Below the pieces are notes generated by a model, which ran no database searches, was not told the origin of the DNA, and saw only the letters and a program-made list of their open reading frames with translations. Of a DNA stretch of 64,000 nucleotides, positions 34,563 to 47,458 are shown piece after piece. The number at the start of each line of letters is the position of its first letter. The stretch's first letter is position 1. This DNA is from Congeria kusceri (Eukaryota > Mollusca > Bivalvia > Myida > Dreissenidae). Both the position numbers and the translations under genes were made by a program. The stretch covers positions 46,358,547 through 46,422,546 of the forward strand of contig CM051024.1 of assembly GCA_027627225.1 (NCBI GenBank), given 5' to 3'.

Positions 34563-37500
34563 CATAAATGGGAATTTATTGGAAAATCTGAATGGTTGAC
34601 CCCCAGTTTGCTCAATTGCAAGCATGTATCTGGTAAGTTACGCAGACAGGCATTCAGTGTTTGCGGTGCTCGCATTCGCAGGATATTGCAAATTAAGGGT
34701 GAAAATCACTGAAATGGTCGCGAAAACTGGTGACATTTGAACCCTAAAATTGGCTGATCATGCATGTTAATATTATAGTGGAACTCATGTGGAAGAATAA
34801 CCGCCATGAGATTATCGATAAACAGCCTACAGCGGTATATAGAAATATATAGGGAAATAATCTTTAACTCGTCATAACTATAGTATCGTTTAAATGAATC
34901 CTGATGTGCAAATGGTTTTATTAAATTCAATCTTTTATCTATTAATTGGTATATTTTTTTTTATATTTTAAAGTTAAAAACTGTTAGTCCTTTTTTAGTT
35001 TGAAATTGATCAACATCTCAATTTACTATATATTTCTACTAAAAATCGGGATTTTTTTGGTTAGTTTTTACACCAATCGTTTTGCTTAGGTGCAAATGGT
35101 TTCACAAAATATAGTATGTCTATCATACAATATGTAAATTTCATGAATTTAAACAAATATTCTTTAGTCCTTTTTGCGTTTAAAATTAGTTGGCGTTATT
35201 CCTTTTTGATTTCCGTCAAACTTCGGGATTTTCCGCTATATGTGCCCGAGGATGACCAGATTAACTGATAAGATCTGGGATGTTGGTTTGATGGGGTAAT
35301 AAAATAAGGACCATATAAGTGGAAACGGAGGGTTATCCTGACCGAGTATTTGAAATGTTGTTTCTTACCAGTTTCATATACAGAAGATCACAGCAACATT
35401 TAATGAAATCTAACCCTTTTTAATAATTATTTAGTGTACTTTCAGACAGAAGGTTCGCGTTGTTTAATAAAGAATATATTCGAATATGTATACGTGGTTT
35501 TTGAAACAAACACCAATAAACAAAAATACATACTTTCAATGGAGATAGCGAATATATCTAAATAAATTCGTAAACAATCATATAATTTAAACATGGGTGT
35601 TACGAACCTTTTAATTTTTTAACGTTGTTTAATGCATGCATATAGATTTTGTTGTTTTATTTTTTGTCTTACAAATTGAACAAATAGCAACTTATAGTCA
35701 AACAATAAACGTGATAAGCGAACTTTTACAAATGGAACAGATAATTCAGATAACTCTAGATTGCTATGTAAAATGGACTATGTTTATTTCATTTGGTCTA
35801 TTTAAACTGTTCTCTTCATTTCTGTATTTTTTTTTCAATTTTCTACTTATTAGCTTAACGGATATTTGTTAGAATTTCAAATAATAAGAATAATGCCATT
35901 TTTTTACGATTATGAGTGCACGGATTAAAAATATTTCTGTGTAACTGTTACTGCATATTAACTATTTTGAAGAAACATCATCATCTGATAGTTTGACCCT
36001 ACTTGATGTGGCCCCACTTCCGCGGTCAACTTAATCCGATAAGATTTTACCACGGTATCATAAAGATTGCTATCTGAATACCTCGATTGTTATCAATGAT
36101 CATCTTGTCCGTTATGGAGGGATTACAGGATAATATTAATTAAATAAGAAAGTTACCTTATTAATTAATTGAACGTTTATAATGCGAGAAAAATAAATTT
36201 GATTATTTAAAGCGGGTGAACACTATTGATGATTAACAACTGAAATAACTGAAGAAACGTTATTGATTAAACCTGAACAATATTTAGTAACAATATACAA
36301 CTGATTATATAACACAATATTACCTCTCGAAATGTCAATTGGTAAATTAAGAAATTCGCATGTCTACATTTTTTTTAAAAGAATGCTAAAACATGAGTGT
36401 TTTATTAAAACTATATTATTTTGATTTTAGAGTTTCTTTCAATAAAATTATAAAATATTTTGAAGATAAATACAAAGCAATTAAAGATAAAGTTCTAATT
36501 GGTGTGCCTTGTTTTTTTTTCTGAGTAAACCATTTATATACAGTTAACAAAACAACTTATTGAGCTGATTTCAGCACCATCATCATTCTGAAATATGATT
36601 CCGTTATTTAATTAAATAAAGTTCTAATCAATTGATTAATGCACATAATGTATTATTTTTTATTCTCACAAATCGTGAATCAATTTGATTTTATCTATCT
36701 AAGAACGATTCTTGCGGCTTACCATTGCAATTTAACGTACCAGTATCTTATCTGTTTGCCTAGGGGCTACATTTTATGACACCTATGAAAGCAATAAAAC
36801 ATCGGAAAACGACGCCGGGTTTCGGCAATGATCGGCTGCAATCGCCGACATGGCTAGGAGGATTATCTGATTTCCAATAACGCATCAGAGAGGCGGTTAT
36901 TCATAATTATTTTACATTCATTTTTATGAAGCCACAGCCACAACAATATTGAAATGATGTTTGGGTTGTTTTTAGCTGTTGACATTATCAGTGTGTTCAA
37001 GACGACTCGAACCCAGACCAACCAGACTGAGTCGAAGCCCGAAAACTGTATGGTGCCCCCTCGCGCTCTGTAACCAGAAAGGGGATGTTAAATCAACCAT
37101 TGCGACAAACTCCTCGCACATTGGTACTATTCTCAGTTACTAATGCCACCACGAGTTAAAAGCTTGCAGATTTTGAAGTTTTTAGGGGAGACGATGATGA
37201 GGAGATTGAAGATTTTTTTTACACAATTTTAATTGTATTATTATTACTTTATAACAATGACACAGACATGTTGCGTTATTGGTCCAGGTAGATATAAGTC
37301 GAGTTTCAATGAAAATAAAAATACAAACAGAACAACGCAAGGATTTTACCTTTTCCATGTTTTTTATCATGTGCTTGTCCACGATTTTATTTCGCGCCAA
37401 GTGTTTGCCTCTGGTCACGAGGAACTTCGTGACGGCATGGATTTAAACGAGCTATGCTCGGACACAGTTATATCTCTGCGTAGAGGTTGCCATTGCGAGC

Positions 37501-38042
37501 CATGTTGGAAAGTAGCACATATCCATACTGATTAGAGCGTGAGCACACAGGTCAGTCAGACAGGTGTAACTACAACGGGCTCGCAATCGTTGATTTAACA
37601 TCGCATTGAGGTTAGACACCAGGGAATCGGTGTGTTTCCCTCCGTGGTACATTTGAAATATTGCCTATTACTAGAGTTCCTATTTTTATCTGGTATATAA
37701 AACATTTAGCAATGACAGACATGCCTTTCGTGTTTTTTTTTTCTGATATACTATGTGTTTGAAACATTGATGTCCTTTTTTTGGAGGCTGTTTACTGTGG
37801 CAACCTTGAATTTTCATCCAAAACGACAGAAAAAGTAGTTGTTTTTTTTAAAATAATAAACACGCTAAACAGCGTTAAACAAAGTACTGGTATTTTATTT
37901 CACAGAAATGTATTCGACTATCAGTATAACGTTAATATTACACTACATAATGGTATCAATAGAGTTTTTCCACGAAACAACTATAATACGCGGGATTACT
38001 TTCTGCGTAAGCACATTTCGTGTCTCTGGTCGAAATAATGCG
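34563..38042. other. Non-coding AT-rich stretch
   Basis: About 3.5 kb without a recognised gene. The open frames at 35636 (78 codons, hydrophobic, AT-driven), 37182, 37233 and 37781 show no domain. No tRNA-like or terminal repeat was found. Confidence 0.3.
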
Positions 38043-38732
38043 GTTAAGACCCTTTCGACTTTGTACATTACATTCCCTGTCACACTGTCGCGAATTCGAG
38101 CTTCGAGTTTTGTACGAGTTCTGGTGAGTTATAACACGCCGTAAAGTGGACGAGTTGGTCGCGGCATTGTTTCAAGATTACATTTGTTCGTGTTCTTTTC
38201 AACCTTGACACAACACTCACACGACACAAGTATGTACGATAAGCACATTTTATCACGAGCTCAGCCGAGATATGCGTACGACACCTCTTCGACAATGGAC
38301 GACTTGTCTTCGAGAATGTACGAGTGTGGACGAGTCTGTTCGACTTTTGAGGACATTAGCACAAGTTTATGTCGATATTTAACGAAAAACTTACGAGCAG
38401 ATGCCGTAGGCAAGTCTCCCAAATTCGCAGCAAACTCGTGTTATGTCTTAGAACGATATAACATACGGCGAAACGCTATGACAAGGGAAGACATGTCTGA
38501 AGAATGTGTTCGAGTGTGTTTGAGAATGCGCGAGATTCCGTCGAAATGTCTTCGACACGTGTACGATAATAAACAGTTGCCAAGTTCTGGCGACATAAGA
38601 AGACATAGGTAGACGTCACTGCGACAAAAAAACGACATGTTTTCAATATCTACACGACACCAGGCAAGTTGTGGGGTTACAACTCGCCAGAACTCGAAGC
38701 TTAATTTCGCCACAGTGTGAATGGGCCTTTAA
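38043..38732. mobile_element. 0.65-0.7-kb MITE with cacactgt-gcgaa ends and cgac-rich interior
   Basis: The complement of the right end (gttaaaggcccattcacactgtggcgaa) matches the left end (gttaag...attccctgtcacactgtcgcgaa) with an insertion in the left copy. Inward, agcttcgagtt and ctgg(t/c)gagtt are shared in inverted order. The interior is dense in cgac/gtcg and cgag/ctcg tetramers on both strands. The 142-codon frame inside (38184-38612) is a consequence of this composition and has no recognised domain. Confidence 0.6.
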
Positions 38733-40419
38733 CTACAGAGGTTGGACGTGTGACGTCATCCTCTGTGCACATAGAATGAGACGCACAAGGTAGGTGAGTG
38801 ATTGCGCAGTATTGTAGCTATTTATAGCCATTTCACAAATATACTCCTGTATGCTCTTAAATGGGATATAGAAATGTATTGAATGGGTCAAATTGTGTGA
38901 TTATGACAGTGTGTCACCTGTTTCAATGTAAGTTTGATAGCGATAACTTTTATCTGAAAAACTTAATAGTAATGCATTATCACGATTGTGCTTAACTAAA
39001 TGGGATCCCACAAATTACTTTTATACGGAAATTTTGCAGTGGTTTCCAGTGTTAAACAATAAATAGACATGGCGTTATGTTTCTATTTTAGTTCGTTGCG
39101 AATTTATAATTATTTAGAAGGTATCGGGATAACTCGGTCCGAATACTAACTCGTCCCCGTCCTATTCGGTCTGGTCCAACTCGGCCCACTTTTCATTTAA
39201 AATGAAAAGGAGAGTGTTTTTCACACGTTTTAGAAGGCGTTAGGAACACAGGGTGTGAAATGTTGTGAATGCATTGGTACTTAGGTGTGACACCGAATAG
39301 AAACGATCCACTTTCAGTTCTATTTATAATATTTCAATCAAATTGATATTTTTTAACTATATATTTATGTATGTAGAAACAATTATAATGTTAACATAAC
39401 AGTATATGTTAAAGTATTTCTCATATGGGTTTAAATAATTTTTCTATTCAGCGATAAATTCTAAAGTCTTAATATACTATGTAACTCTTTTATTATTTAT
39501 TCCTTTTACTTAAGTCGAATATTTATTATTATTTATTATAATAATTTTATAATTAATAATATAAGAATATGAAAAGTATCTCACCAAAGAATGTCCTCAC
39601 GAATGACTGTGTTTTGTTCCGGCAGCACGATGACTGAAAACACACTGACGTGTCGGTAAAATGGATAAAGCTTCACATTAATTTTATTTAGGTCCCGGTA
39701 TTAGCAATCGGGAGATTTCGACTCATTTCGTAATGTATCGGTGTCTTCCGGTATATTTCGGAACAACGTCGGACGATTATAAGCTCAAAAAGGGACATAA
39801 GTAAACATCGTGTATTTTGTAAATAAACCATAAACTAAAACGAAACGTTTTCTTTTTGGTAAGCAACTTTGAAGCATAAATAAAAAATATTGCGTTTTGT
39901 TTTTGTGATGATCAAAATGGCGGCGCCCATGATTGTTTACTCTCAATCGTGATACATCGACTATCTCCGGAATGCTCCGTAAGCAATAAATCGTCTGCTG
40001 ATCCAGAGTGTGTTTACTCTGTCAGTTCGTGTCGGGTATTTTCGACGATACAATGTTTTTATGACAAAGCAATAATAATGTAGGTTAAACAGTAAAAACC
40101 AACGTATGCTTCTATAAAAAAATTATTTTGAATAATATTTTACGAAAAGGAAACTGCGAAAGCTTTTATGTTTGTTTACATTATACTAAATGGCCGACAC
40201 TCACCGGTTATATCTGCTAGTCACATGGGATATTTTCGACGCGCTCCACTCACAACCCACTGGACTATACTGTTCAAAAAAGTTAAGCAGAGCTGTCCAA
40301 ATAAATCCTCAAAGTATTTAAAGTATATTTAAACTGTTTTGCTATTATTTTTTTTATAAACTTAAACATATTTACATTTGTATTTACACGTGTTGAACAC
40401 TTTTTCATTTGTCTTCTGA
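38733..40419. other. Non-coding stretch
   Basis: At 39130-39185 there is a short spaced repeat of actcggtcc-like units. At 39944-39975 the block caatcgtgatacatcgact..ccggaatgc also occurs at 52195-52225. No gene is recognised. Confidence 0.35.
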
Positions 40420-41271
40420 TTAACACCCAGGACAATGGAAGGTATCACCTAACCTCAATACTTTAATGGGTGAACAGAAAGCCAGACGTACCCATCCATG
40501 GCACAAATCACAGCAACCCCAATTGACAATGTTAATGTGAGATAGTTTTGTTTTAATGTTAGGAGGGTAGAAGTTTTTGCACATTATGCACTTGTCAGAG
40601 TCAATGTCACTGTCATCTGAGTCAGAGCTATCCAACTGCTCAATAGGTGGCAGTTTTCTTTTTCGCTGAATGCCAGAGGTGCTGGGAACAGTCAATGCAT
40701 TGTCAAAATTCTGTAATGACTTCTGAGCAGTTTGATTTGTTTTTTCTTTTTGTGAAGCAAAATGAAATTTAACTGCATTAACAATTGAAGATTCTGTAAT
40801 TGCCTTGCCACCTACAACTTAACTGTTTTCCTTGGTTTGCAATATTTACCTGTTTTAAAATTTGCCCACCTTTAGCTTCAAAGAATAAATCAACAGGTGT
40901 TTGTTGTGTTGGTTCACTAGCAGACTAACTTGCTTCATTGTTCTGAAAAACAGTGGATGGTGCTACAGTTGAAGGTCTTACAACATTTGGATGAAATGGG
41001 TAAACCCCTGATTTTTTAAATGCTGCCTGGACATTCAAAGTTTTCAGTGTGCTGGTGTACGCCTTGCAAGCAATTCCACAAACATAAAATCTTGTGATGA
41101 CATTACCACCCCTTTCTCGCATTTGCTCATGACAAGCCGAGTTCCACGCCTGCTCAAGCGGACCATAGCAACTGGCATCTAGGGGTTGCAGTATATGGCT
41201 ACAATTGGGTGGCAAAACAAAAAGTACAATGTTTTCATGAATGGCCCATCATTTCTAGAGGGAAGATATTT

Positions 41272-41473
41272 AGTGTAAACCTATTTATTTAAGCTCGATT
41301 GCATCGAAAGCCTTAGGCTTATTAGAGACATTCTCGAGTCCGTTTCCTGGGTAGAACCAGTACTTGGTGTCTTTGGGGGGAGATCTTGAGAACGCTCCCC
41401 GGGAGGGGATCGAACCCGGGACCTCCCTATCGCTAGGCGGACACCATATCCACTACGCCACCGCGACCCGCAA
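41272..41473 (-). mobile_element. tRNA-derived SINE inserted in the pogo-like transposase
   Basis: On the minus strand it starts gggtcgcggtggcgtagtgg and has a tRNA-like head with A-box-like (ggcgtagtggatatgg) and B-box (gggttcgatccc) promoters for RNA polymerase III. A body with caagtactggttctaccc and a short aaataaat tail follow. It is flanked by 13-bp direct repeats agggaagatattt at 41259-41271 and 41474-41486, a clean retroposition signature. The head could derive from an Arg-type tRNA, but the anticodon region is not reliable. Confidence 0.85.
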
Positions 41474-41558
41474 AGGGAAGATATTTGATCAAATGTTCTT
41501 TCATGTATTTCTCAAAAACAAGTGAATTCGACCATTCAGATTCTGAAATAGTGCCAGT

Positions 41559-41598
41559 GTTACCTGGTGAAGTCTGTCTGAAGTTACCTGGTGAAGTC
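41559..41598. repeat. 24-bp tandem duplication inside the pogo-like frame
   Basis: gttacctggtgaagtc occurs at 41559-41574 and 41583-41598. The offset of 24 bp adds eight codons without changing frame. Confidence 0.8.
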
Positions 41599-42308
41599 CC
41601 TTGCAATAACGAGTCCAGCATCCGCTTGCTTGGAAATACAAAATATCGGCCCTCACGGCCTCACCATTAATACATCCGATCAAGGTGACATTTTTTGATT
41701 TCCCAGTTGTGATTGCCTGAGCTTTGTACAATTTACCAGCTACAATCTTTGGAGGTTTATGTTCACAGTTTAACCCTTTTTCATCAATGTTTAAGATGCA
41801 TTCTGGTTAATTTACTAAATCATATTTTTCCAAGATGTTTTGAAGTTCTTTGAAATAAGTGTCAGTTGTACTTTTAGCGGCTGATTTTGCTCTGGCTATC
41901 TCCAGGCTCCTGGGCTTGACCAACTTCAAATCTGACCATCTTGACAAGAATGCATAAAACAAAACAAAACCTAATGACTGTGTGGCTGGTCGTAAACCTA
42001 GATGACTAGCATAGTCAGAAGCCAGGTTGATGGTTTCTTTTCTGGAGTACCCGTACCCCACTTCAGCCATGGTCTTTAGATGGTTGGCTAAGAATGCCTC
42101 TTGGTCATGGGAGAAAACAGATGAAGGTCCAGATCTTACTGTGTCTATTGATACGCTGCCCTGGACCTGGTCTTTCAATGCGCTAATGGGCACAGCATAC
42201 ATCTTGGCAGCCATCTCAACAGGTATGCCCTTCTCCAGAACAGCATAGGCATCTGTGAGGTCATCTTCACTATACTGTCGATAACAGCCTCTCGTGGAAC
42301 CTTTTGGC

Positions 42309-44047
42309 TACAAGAAATGTATTTATATATGTCTTTAAAACTCTAAAGGTTAATTCAAAAGTCAATACAAGTTTTGTGTGTGTGTGTGTGTGTAATGATT
42401 GCTAAAAATAAAGACACCATATTTATGTTGAACAGTATACTACTACTGTACATGAACATCATGTGACTACTATGGTGTGTACGGTGTGTAAAGCAGACGA
42501 ACTTTTTGAATCAATCGGAAATTATTGAAAACTTAATTAATGAATAGGGATATTTTAGGATTAGTTAACATGGATCCAAGTTATAATGTTCAAACATAAG
42601 TAAGTTTATTTACCGCTCTTATTGCTTAAACTTAAATTAGGTCATCCTAGAATGATCTGTGTGAAACAAATGTAAATAACACTTGACTTCCGCCGAGCAT
42701 GCGCAATACTCGTGTTTACACCGGAAAATGCGCAATCGTAGAAAACACCCCTGGCCGAAAATACCCGATGTGATATAAACCCGATGTGATATAAATATAT
42801 AAACACTGAAATTTCTTGTCTAAACACAAACAGTGCGCCACCAAAAAGGCTCGTGAATGTATGTGCTGATCATAGTGAGCGTGTTGATACGTTCACTATG
42901 CTAGTGTAATTATTAACGATGTGTCGACGTTACAAAATCTCTCGAATTGGAAGCCTTTGAAGGACTGTGGAATTTGTTGTTGTTATTTCTGAAAATATCT
43001 ACAATCACAAACAGTGCTATCGTGGACTTGCATGGGTGACAGTATTGTGTGGAACATTTTATTCCTTTGAACGTTACTAGCTACATCGGTGCCAGAATAG
43101 AGAATGTTGGCTCATGAATAGTGTTGTACAAATGCAAGACACAAAATAAACCATAATTTGGCATAAACTCCATGTTAATGAGTTGAATTAAAGAGAAGCT
43201 GGCTTTATTTGCACCACATTGCATACAGGTTTGTTTGACAATTGTGGTTGTACTTGGAATTTCTTTATTTGTTAAATATTTGAACATTAATAATACGTGA
43301 ATTAATACAATTATATTTTATTTATTCAGTTCACATTAATAACCATTTTCTTTGAAAAATACCAGTATAGATCTGTCATTCTTTTTAATTTATGATGTCT
43401 TTTGATCTGTACATATTGCATCGGATTCCTATAATTTTTGTGTTAACTGATTCACATTTGAACAAAATGATACATAATTTGACATCCAAATTCTAACAAA
43501 TGGAGCAATGTTCTCGGTGTATGTAGTTTACAATAATGTTTTATTTACTCGTACATATAGTATATAGACTTAATAATTTTCTATTTACAGCTCCCTGGCT
43601 CAGGTTCCCTGATGTCAGATCAATGGCAGCATTTATAACTTATTCTGAACAAATCATCAATGGACTTTTGAGAAAAACAAAACAGTTCATTTTCACAGGA
43701 ACACACAGGTCCGGGAAACTACTGGTATATTGCACGAGAAGAATTTCCAACAACAAGCAACAAGGTTACAGTGCTTCTGTTCGTGGATTGAACACTTTTA
43801 ATTTAATGATCTGCATTATTGTGTCCATATTGACAAAAGTTTTGATGTACACTTTTAAGTATCATCTTTTAGTTATATTAATACTTTATAATTTTTGAAA
43901 ATGTTGCTTTGACAGCAATGACATGTCATCATTCTTAAATTTAAGTAAGTTTTCTTCATGGATTATTATTATAATGAACAAAATAAATGATAACAGTTAT
44001 GTTTTATTTAATATTGGTTAAATATTATTCATATTACAAACTTAACA
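42309..44047. other. Non-coding stretch upstream of the pogo-like frame
   Basis: Holds a (TG)n run at 42374-42392, a 16-bp duplication of cccgatgtgatataaa at 42768-42798, and a perfect-looking inverted pair catagtga...tcactatg at 42871-42900. A 120-codon frame at 43536-43898 has no recognised domain; part of it after a tttacag at 43584-43590 could be an exon, but nothing supports this further. Confidence 0.35.
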
Positions 44048-44055
44048 ACATTAAC

Positions 44056-45399
44056 CAGGGTTGGCATATAACCTGGGTTTTATAGTATTTTTTAATACTG
44101 GGAAAAATGGGGTTTTACAGGGTTTTATTGGGCAATTGAATAGTGGGCCATACTGGGGAAAAAAGATATTGCACAACTATGTTTACATTACATACTAAAA
44201 ATAAGTTTCTACATTATAAACACACATCTATTAACGATTATATCATGTAGTTACATTGTTTATTTCTATTTCATGTGTAACATATTGATAATTTCTTTTC
44301 TTTTTCACAAAATTTAAGTTGTATTTTTTGGTCAGTCTGGACAATACTGAGTATTACTTGGCATCTGTGTTTTTACTTACATTCATTATATTTTTCTAAG
44401 TATATACTAGTGTATAATTCAACAGAATTATGTTTATGAAAGAAAAATAAAAAATGAATGTACAAGATAAATTTGACAATTCTAACATATTTTTATGTTA
44501 TAAAATATTTTAGTCAATATCATATGGCAATAGACCCTATTGCAGCCCCATGCAGTACTTAATGACACAATATTGTGGTTTCATTTATGACCCATCCACA
44601 ATATGTACACCCTCTTAAACAAACACAAACATAGACTGAATTGACAGGTGCAAGTGCTCAACAAACAGTTAAACTGGACCCCTTGAATGAACATTAGACC
44701 TATCTCAATGAGGGGCCAGGCAAAGGCCCATGTCAATTAGGGGCCTTTTCCAAACCGTGAAAACATGCATTGATTGGCACCTTAAATGACTGTTTCCTGC
44801 TGTTAATTGTGCATCAGTACAAAAATAATGATTTTTAATCTTTGCTTCATCATTATCATTATCCTGCTTTAAAAGTGAAAAAAATGAAAGTACGTAATGA
44901 AAATAGAAGATAAGTGATTTGCCCAGTAATCCCGGGTATTGCCCTACATCAGATTATAATAATATTGACCAGGCTGGTGTTCTTGTCCAGAAGGCCTCCC
45001 TAAGTTCTATAATTGTTTACACAAAATGGAACAGATCAGTGTAAGAAAAAAAGGATGAATAACTTCAACAAGTGTAAAACATATTTCAATATCAAGTGAA
45101 ATCATTTCACAAACATTATAGAAAATATAAGCTGTGCCATCAGAAGTGAATGAATGAACCAGTGGATATGTGCCGGCACTTACATAAATACTGTATCTAT
45201 GCATATACTGGATCTGCAAAACTAAACAAGTCATTTATTTAATGACATAAGTTAGCTGAGCATTTAGATTTATAAAAACAAATAAAACTGCAAATTAACT
45301 AACAAAAAAAGTATTGCCCAGTATTACCCACTTTCAGAGTATTGACCGGGGAATGAAAAACCGGTTAAACCCGGTGGTGGGTAATTCGTGCCAACCCTG
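44056..45399. mobile_element. hAT-type non-autonomous DNA transposon (1.34 kb)
   Basis: Both ends read cagggttggca when viewed inward, and the element is flanked by the identical 8-bp duplication acattaac (44048-44055 and 45400-45407). An 8-bp duplication with a cagg-type TIR is the established signature of the hAT superfamily. Subterminal sequence is rich in acccgg/ccgggt and cccagtatt motifs in inverted order. No transposase frame is present. Confidence 0.85.
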
Positions 45400-45509
45400 A
45401 CATTAACTCAATATATTGTATACAAGTGTAAAATATATTTTTGCAATACTAGTATTATATTACAACATGCAATTACAACAATTTGTTTTAAATTTGCTGA
45501 TACTCTTTT

Positions 45510-45805
45510 GGAGCCGGGCTGTTTAGCTCAGTTGGTAGAGCGCTGGACTACAAATCCGAGGATCACGGGTTCGATTCCCAGCCCGGCCACATTACTTGTG
45601 TGGGGATTGGTCATGAAATTATCTCTACGGCCATTCTCTCCCTACCTCTGATTCAAGTAGGACAGTTGTCAGTTACTGGCATAAGTATGTGCACTTAGTA
45701 CTGGTAAACCAGCTAACCCAGGAAAAGTGTGAGTAGGTCAACTGACCGCCGTTATATGACTGAAATATTGTTGAATACAGCGAAAAATCCAAACAAACAA
45801 ACAAA
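45510..45805 (+). mobile_element. tRNA-derived SINE, complete-looking (RUDI/Meta-type candidate)
   Basis: The head ggctgtttagctcagttggt holds a perfect A box and gggttcgattccc holds the B box; together they make a tRNA-like 5' region with cloverleaf remnants but a poor acceptor stem, so it is not a working tRNA gene. The body runs to ccgttatatgactgaaatat, tgttgaatacagcg and a (caaa)n tail. Direct repeats gctgatactctttt (45496-45509) and gctgatacactttt (45806-45819) flank it with one mismatch. The ctgaaatattgttgaatac tail block resembles the conserved domain of widespread molluscan SINEs. Confidence 0.85.
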
Positions 45806-45819
45806 GCTGATACACTTTT

Positions 45820-47320
45820 AACTATTGAGTAACTGTTTAGTAAAATAGCACATAAGTTAGATGTTTCAGTGTTTATTCTAATCCCAAATTTAAGTTACTA
45901 AACATTTATTTCAACTTACTCAAGTAAGAAATTTGAATAAACTAGAGTTTGTGAAATGTTGGTTTAAATATGTCTGATAAATATTATTTTACAAATAATT
46001 GTTGTAAATTCTCAAACCCACCCTTCCATGCTTCATTGATCAGCATATATTTCCAGTTAGAGACAGTAAAAGTGTATAGTTTTGCATTGTTTATTTGTAT
46101 TTACGCTAACATTAATTTTGAAGCACTTGAACAATAGTCCAGAAATCAATTTTAAGTTGAAAGCACATTTTATAAAAGTGTTAGAATTTGTTTTTAGTGG
46201 GGGTACTTTAACATTTTGCTTATTTGTCAATATATGATTACTGTTAATATCACAAAATTCTATATTTTATGTATAATTATGATAATGTACAGGCTTTTTT
46301 AATTATATATAAATGGAAATAAATGTAATTTTAAACTATGTAAAAAGATATATGCTAGATCATCACAAACTAAAACGTTTCAGTTCTTCTTGTGTTTTAC
46401 CCTTAGTAATTTGTTAACCTGGACCAATGTTGTTACAGGATTAATTTTAAATGATTTTATTCTTTCTTGGCATATTACTGTAGGTATTCAAAACCTTCCC
46501 CTGTATACTTTAGCTGCAAGTATTTCTGTTATATGACAGTGAAAATTAATGCTTTTTTGGTATTTAATTTGCATATGTATGTACGTAATTTTAATGGGCT
46601 AAATTCTCTTAGAGCCTTTACCTATATGATAACAACTGACTTCAAAGTATGGACATGCACTTTCAATTTAATTTGGCCTTATTTTCGATAGGGCTACTGT
46701 ACATATTTTAATTTTGTTCTGTATATTGTTTATATAAACATCACACAGTTGTTATTATTCTGCTTATAGACGTCCATGTAACTGTTATGAAGTTTAAAAT
46801 ATGCTGAAAATAAAAAACATGATCATATTTTGTGGCTTTTTCTAATATGAGATTATGTCCGCCCGAGCACTTTTTTGACCAAAGGTGTGGCGTAACAAAA
46901 ATGCTAATAACTTTTTTTATTACATGGTAAAAAGTATTTAAATTTTCAAATACAGTGTCTTATTGATAGTAGATTATGATGGGAAAAATATTAAACACAT
47001 TTGTGATTATGACCATTAGCGTGTGAAAACCTAAGGGTCATGTTGCAGTTGTTATAAATATATGCATATGCAAATGAGAAATTGAATTAAAATTAGAACA
47101 CAGAAATAAATATATAAAGTGATGCAACACATGATACATTTTGTTAGATCACACATGCTGTTAGCCAACCAATCTGAGTCAATAAAAAGTGTTTGATAAA
47201 TTTCACTCACCACAGTATTTGTGTTGGATAAATAAGTTACTAAGTCACGATTTCCCCGCGCAAACTAGAAAACACAATTTTGTGTTAGAAATATATTGTT
47301 TTTGATATATTTATTGAGGT
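45820..47320. other. Non-coding AT-rich stretch
   Basis: No gene or repeat is recognised. Open frames up to 74 codons are consistent with chance. Confidence 0.35.
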
Positions 47321-47458
47321 AGTAGCAGTGTTATTTGAAGTAGTAATAGCAGCAGCACCACGAGCAGCAGCAGCAGTAGTTGTAGTTGTTGTTGTACCAC
47401 AAGCAGCAGCAGCAGTAGTAGTAGTAGTAATAGTAGAAGTAGTAGCAAAACTAGTAGT
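47321..47458. repeat. Compound trinucleotide microsatellite (AGC/AGT/GTT)
   Basis: Runs of agc, agt and tgt triplets alternate over about 130 bp, for example agcagcagcagcagtagt. Phase is kept through most of it. Confidence 0.85.

Larger units (their letters stand above)
40420..42308 (-). pseudogene. pogo/Tigger-like DDE transposase pseudogene with C-terminal zinc finger
   Basis: On the minus strand, in order. 42.31-42.17 kb: pipsqueak-type helix-turn-helix (YRQYSEDDLTDAYAVLEKG, then VEMAAKMYAVPISALKDQV). 42.15-41.81 kb: linker with FLANHLKTMAEVGYGYSRKE. 41.80-41.66 kb: DDE start (NIDEKG, the first Asp; SKNVTLIGCINGEA). 41.66-41.49 kb: RMLDSLLQGTSPG and the SEWSNSLVFEKYMKEHL region. 41.22-40.93 kb: NCSHILQPLDASCYGPLEQAW. 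40.59-40.43 kb: a Cys/His zinc finger of PHD-like spacing (CIMC, CCDLCHGW, FHCPGC). A typical acceptor (ttcttgtag) precedes the first block at 42308, so an upstream exon is likely. Damage: frameshift near 41660, a 24-bp in-frame duplication, a SINE, an in-frame TAG near 40926, and a frameshift near 40815. Confidence 0.8.

Noticed and set aside
38184..38612. A 142-codon gene
   Set aside because: The frame lies entirely between inverted repeats of a MITE and follows its cgac/cgag composition.
41390..41473. A minus-strand tRNA gene
   Set aside because: It is the head of a SINE bounded by a 13-bp target duplication and lies within a transposase pseudogene.
43536..43898. A host gene exon after a tttacag acceptor
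   Set aside because: The 120-codon frame has no recognisable domain and no second exon could be linked to it; left as unassigned.
45510..45590. A functional tRNA gene
   Set aside because: The A and B boxes are excellent, but acceptor pairing fails at several positions, a long non-tRNA body and caaa tail follow, and target duplications flank the whole 296 bp. It is a SINE head.
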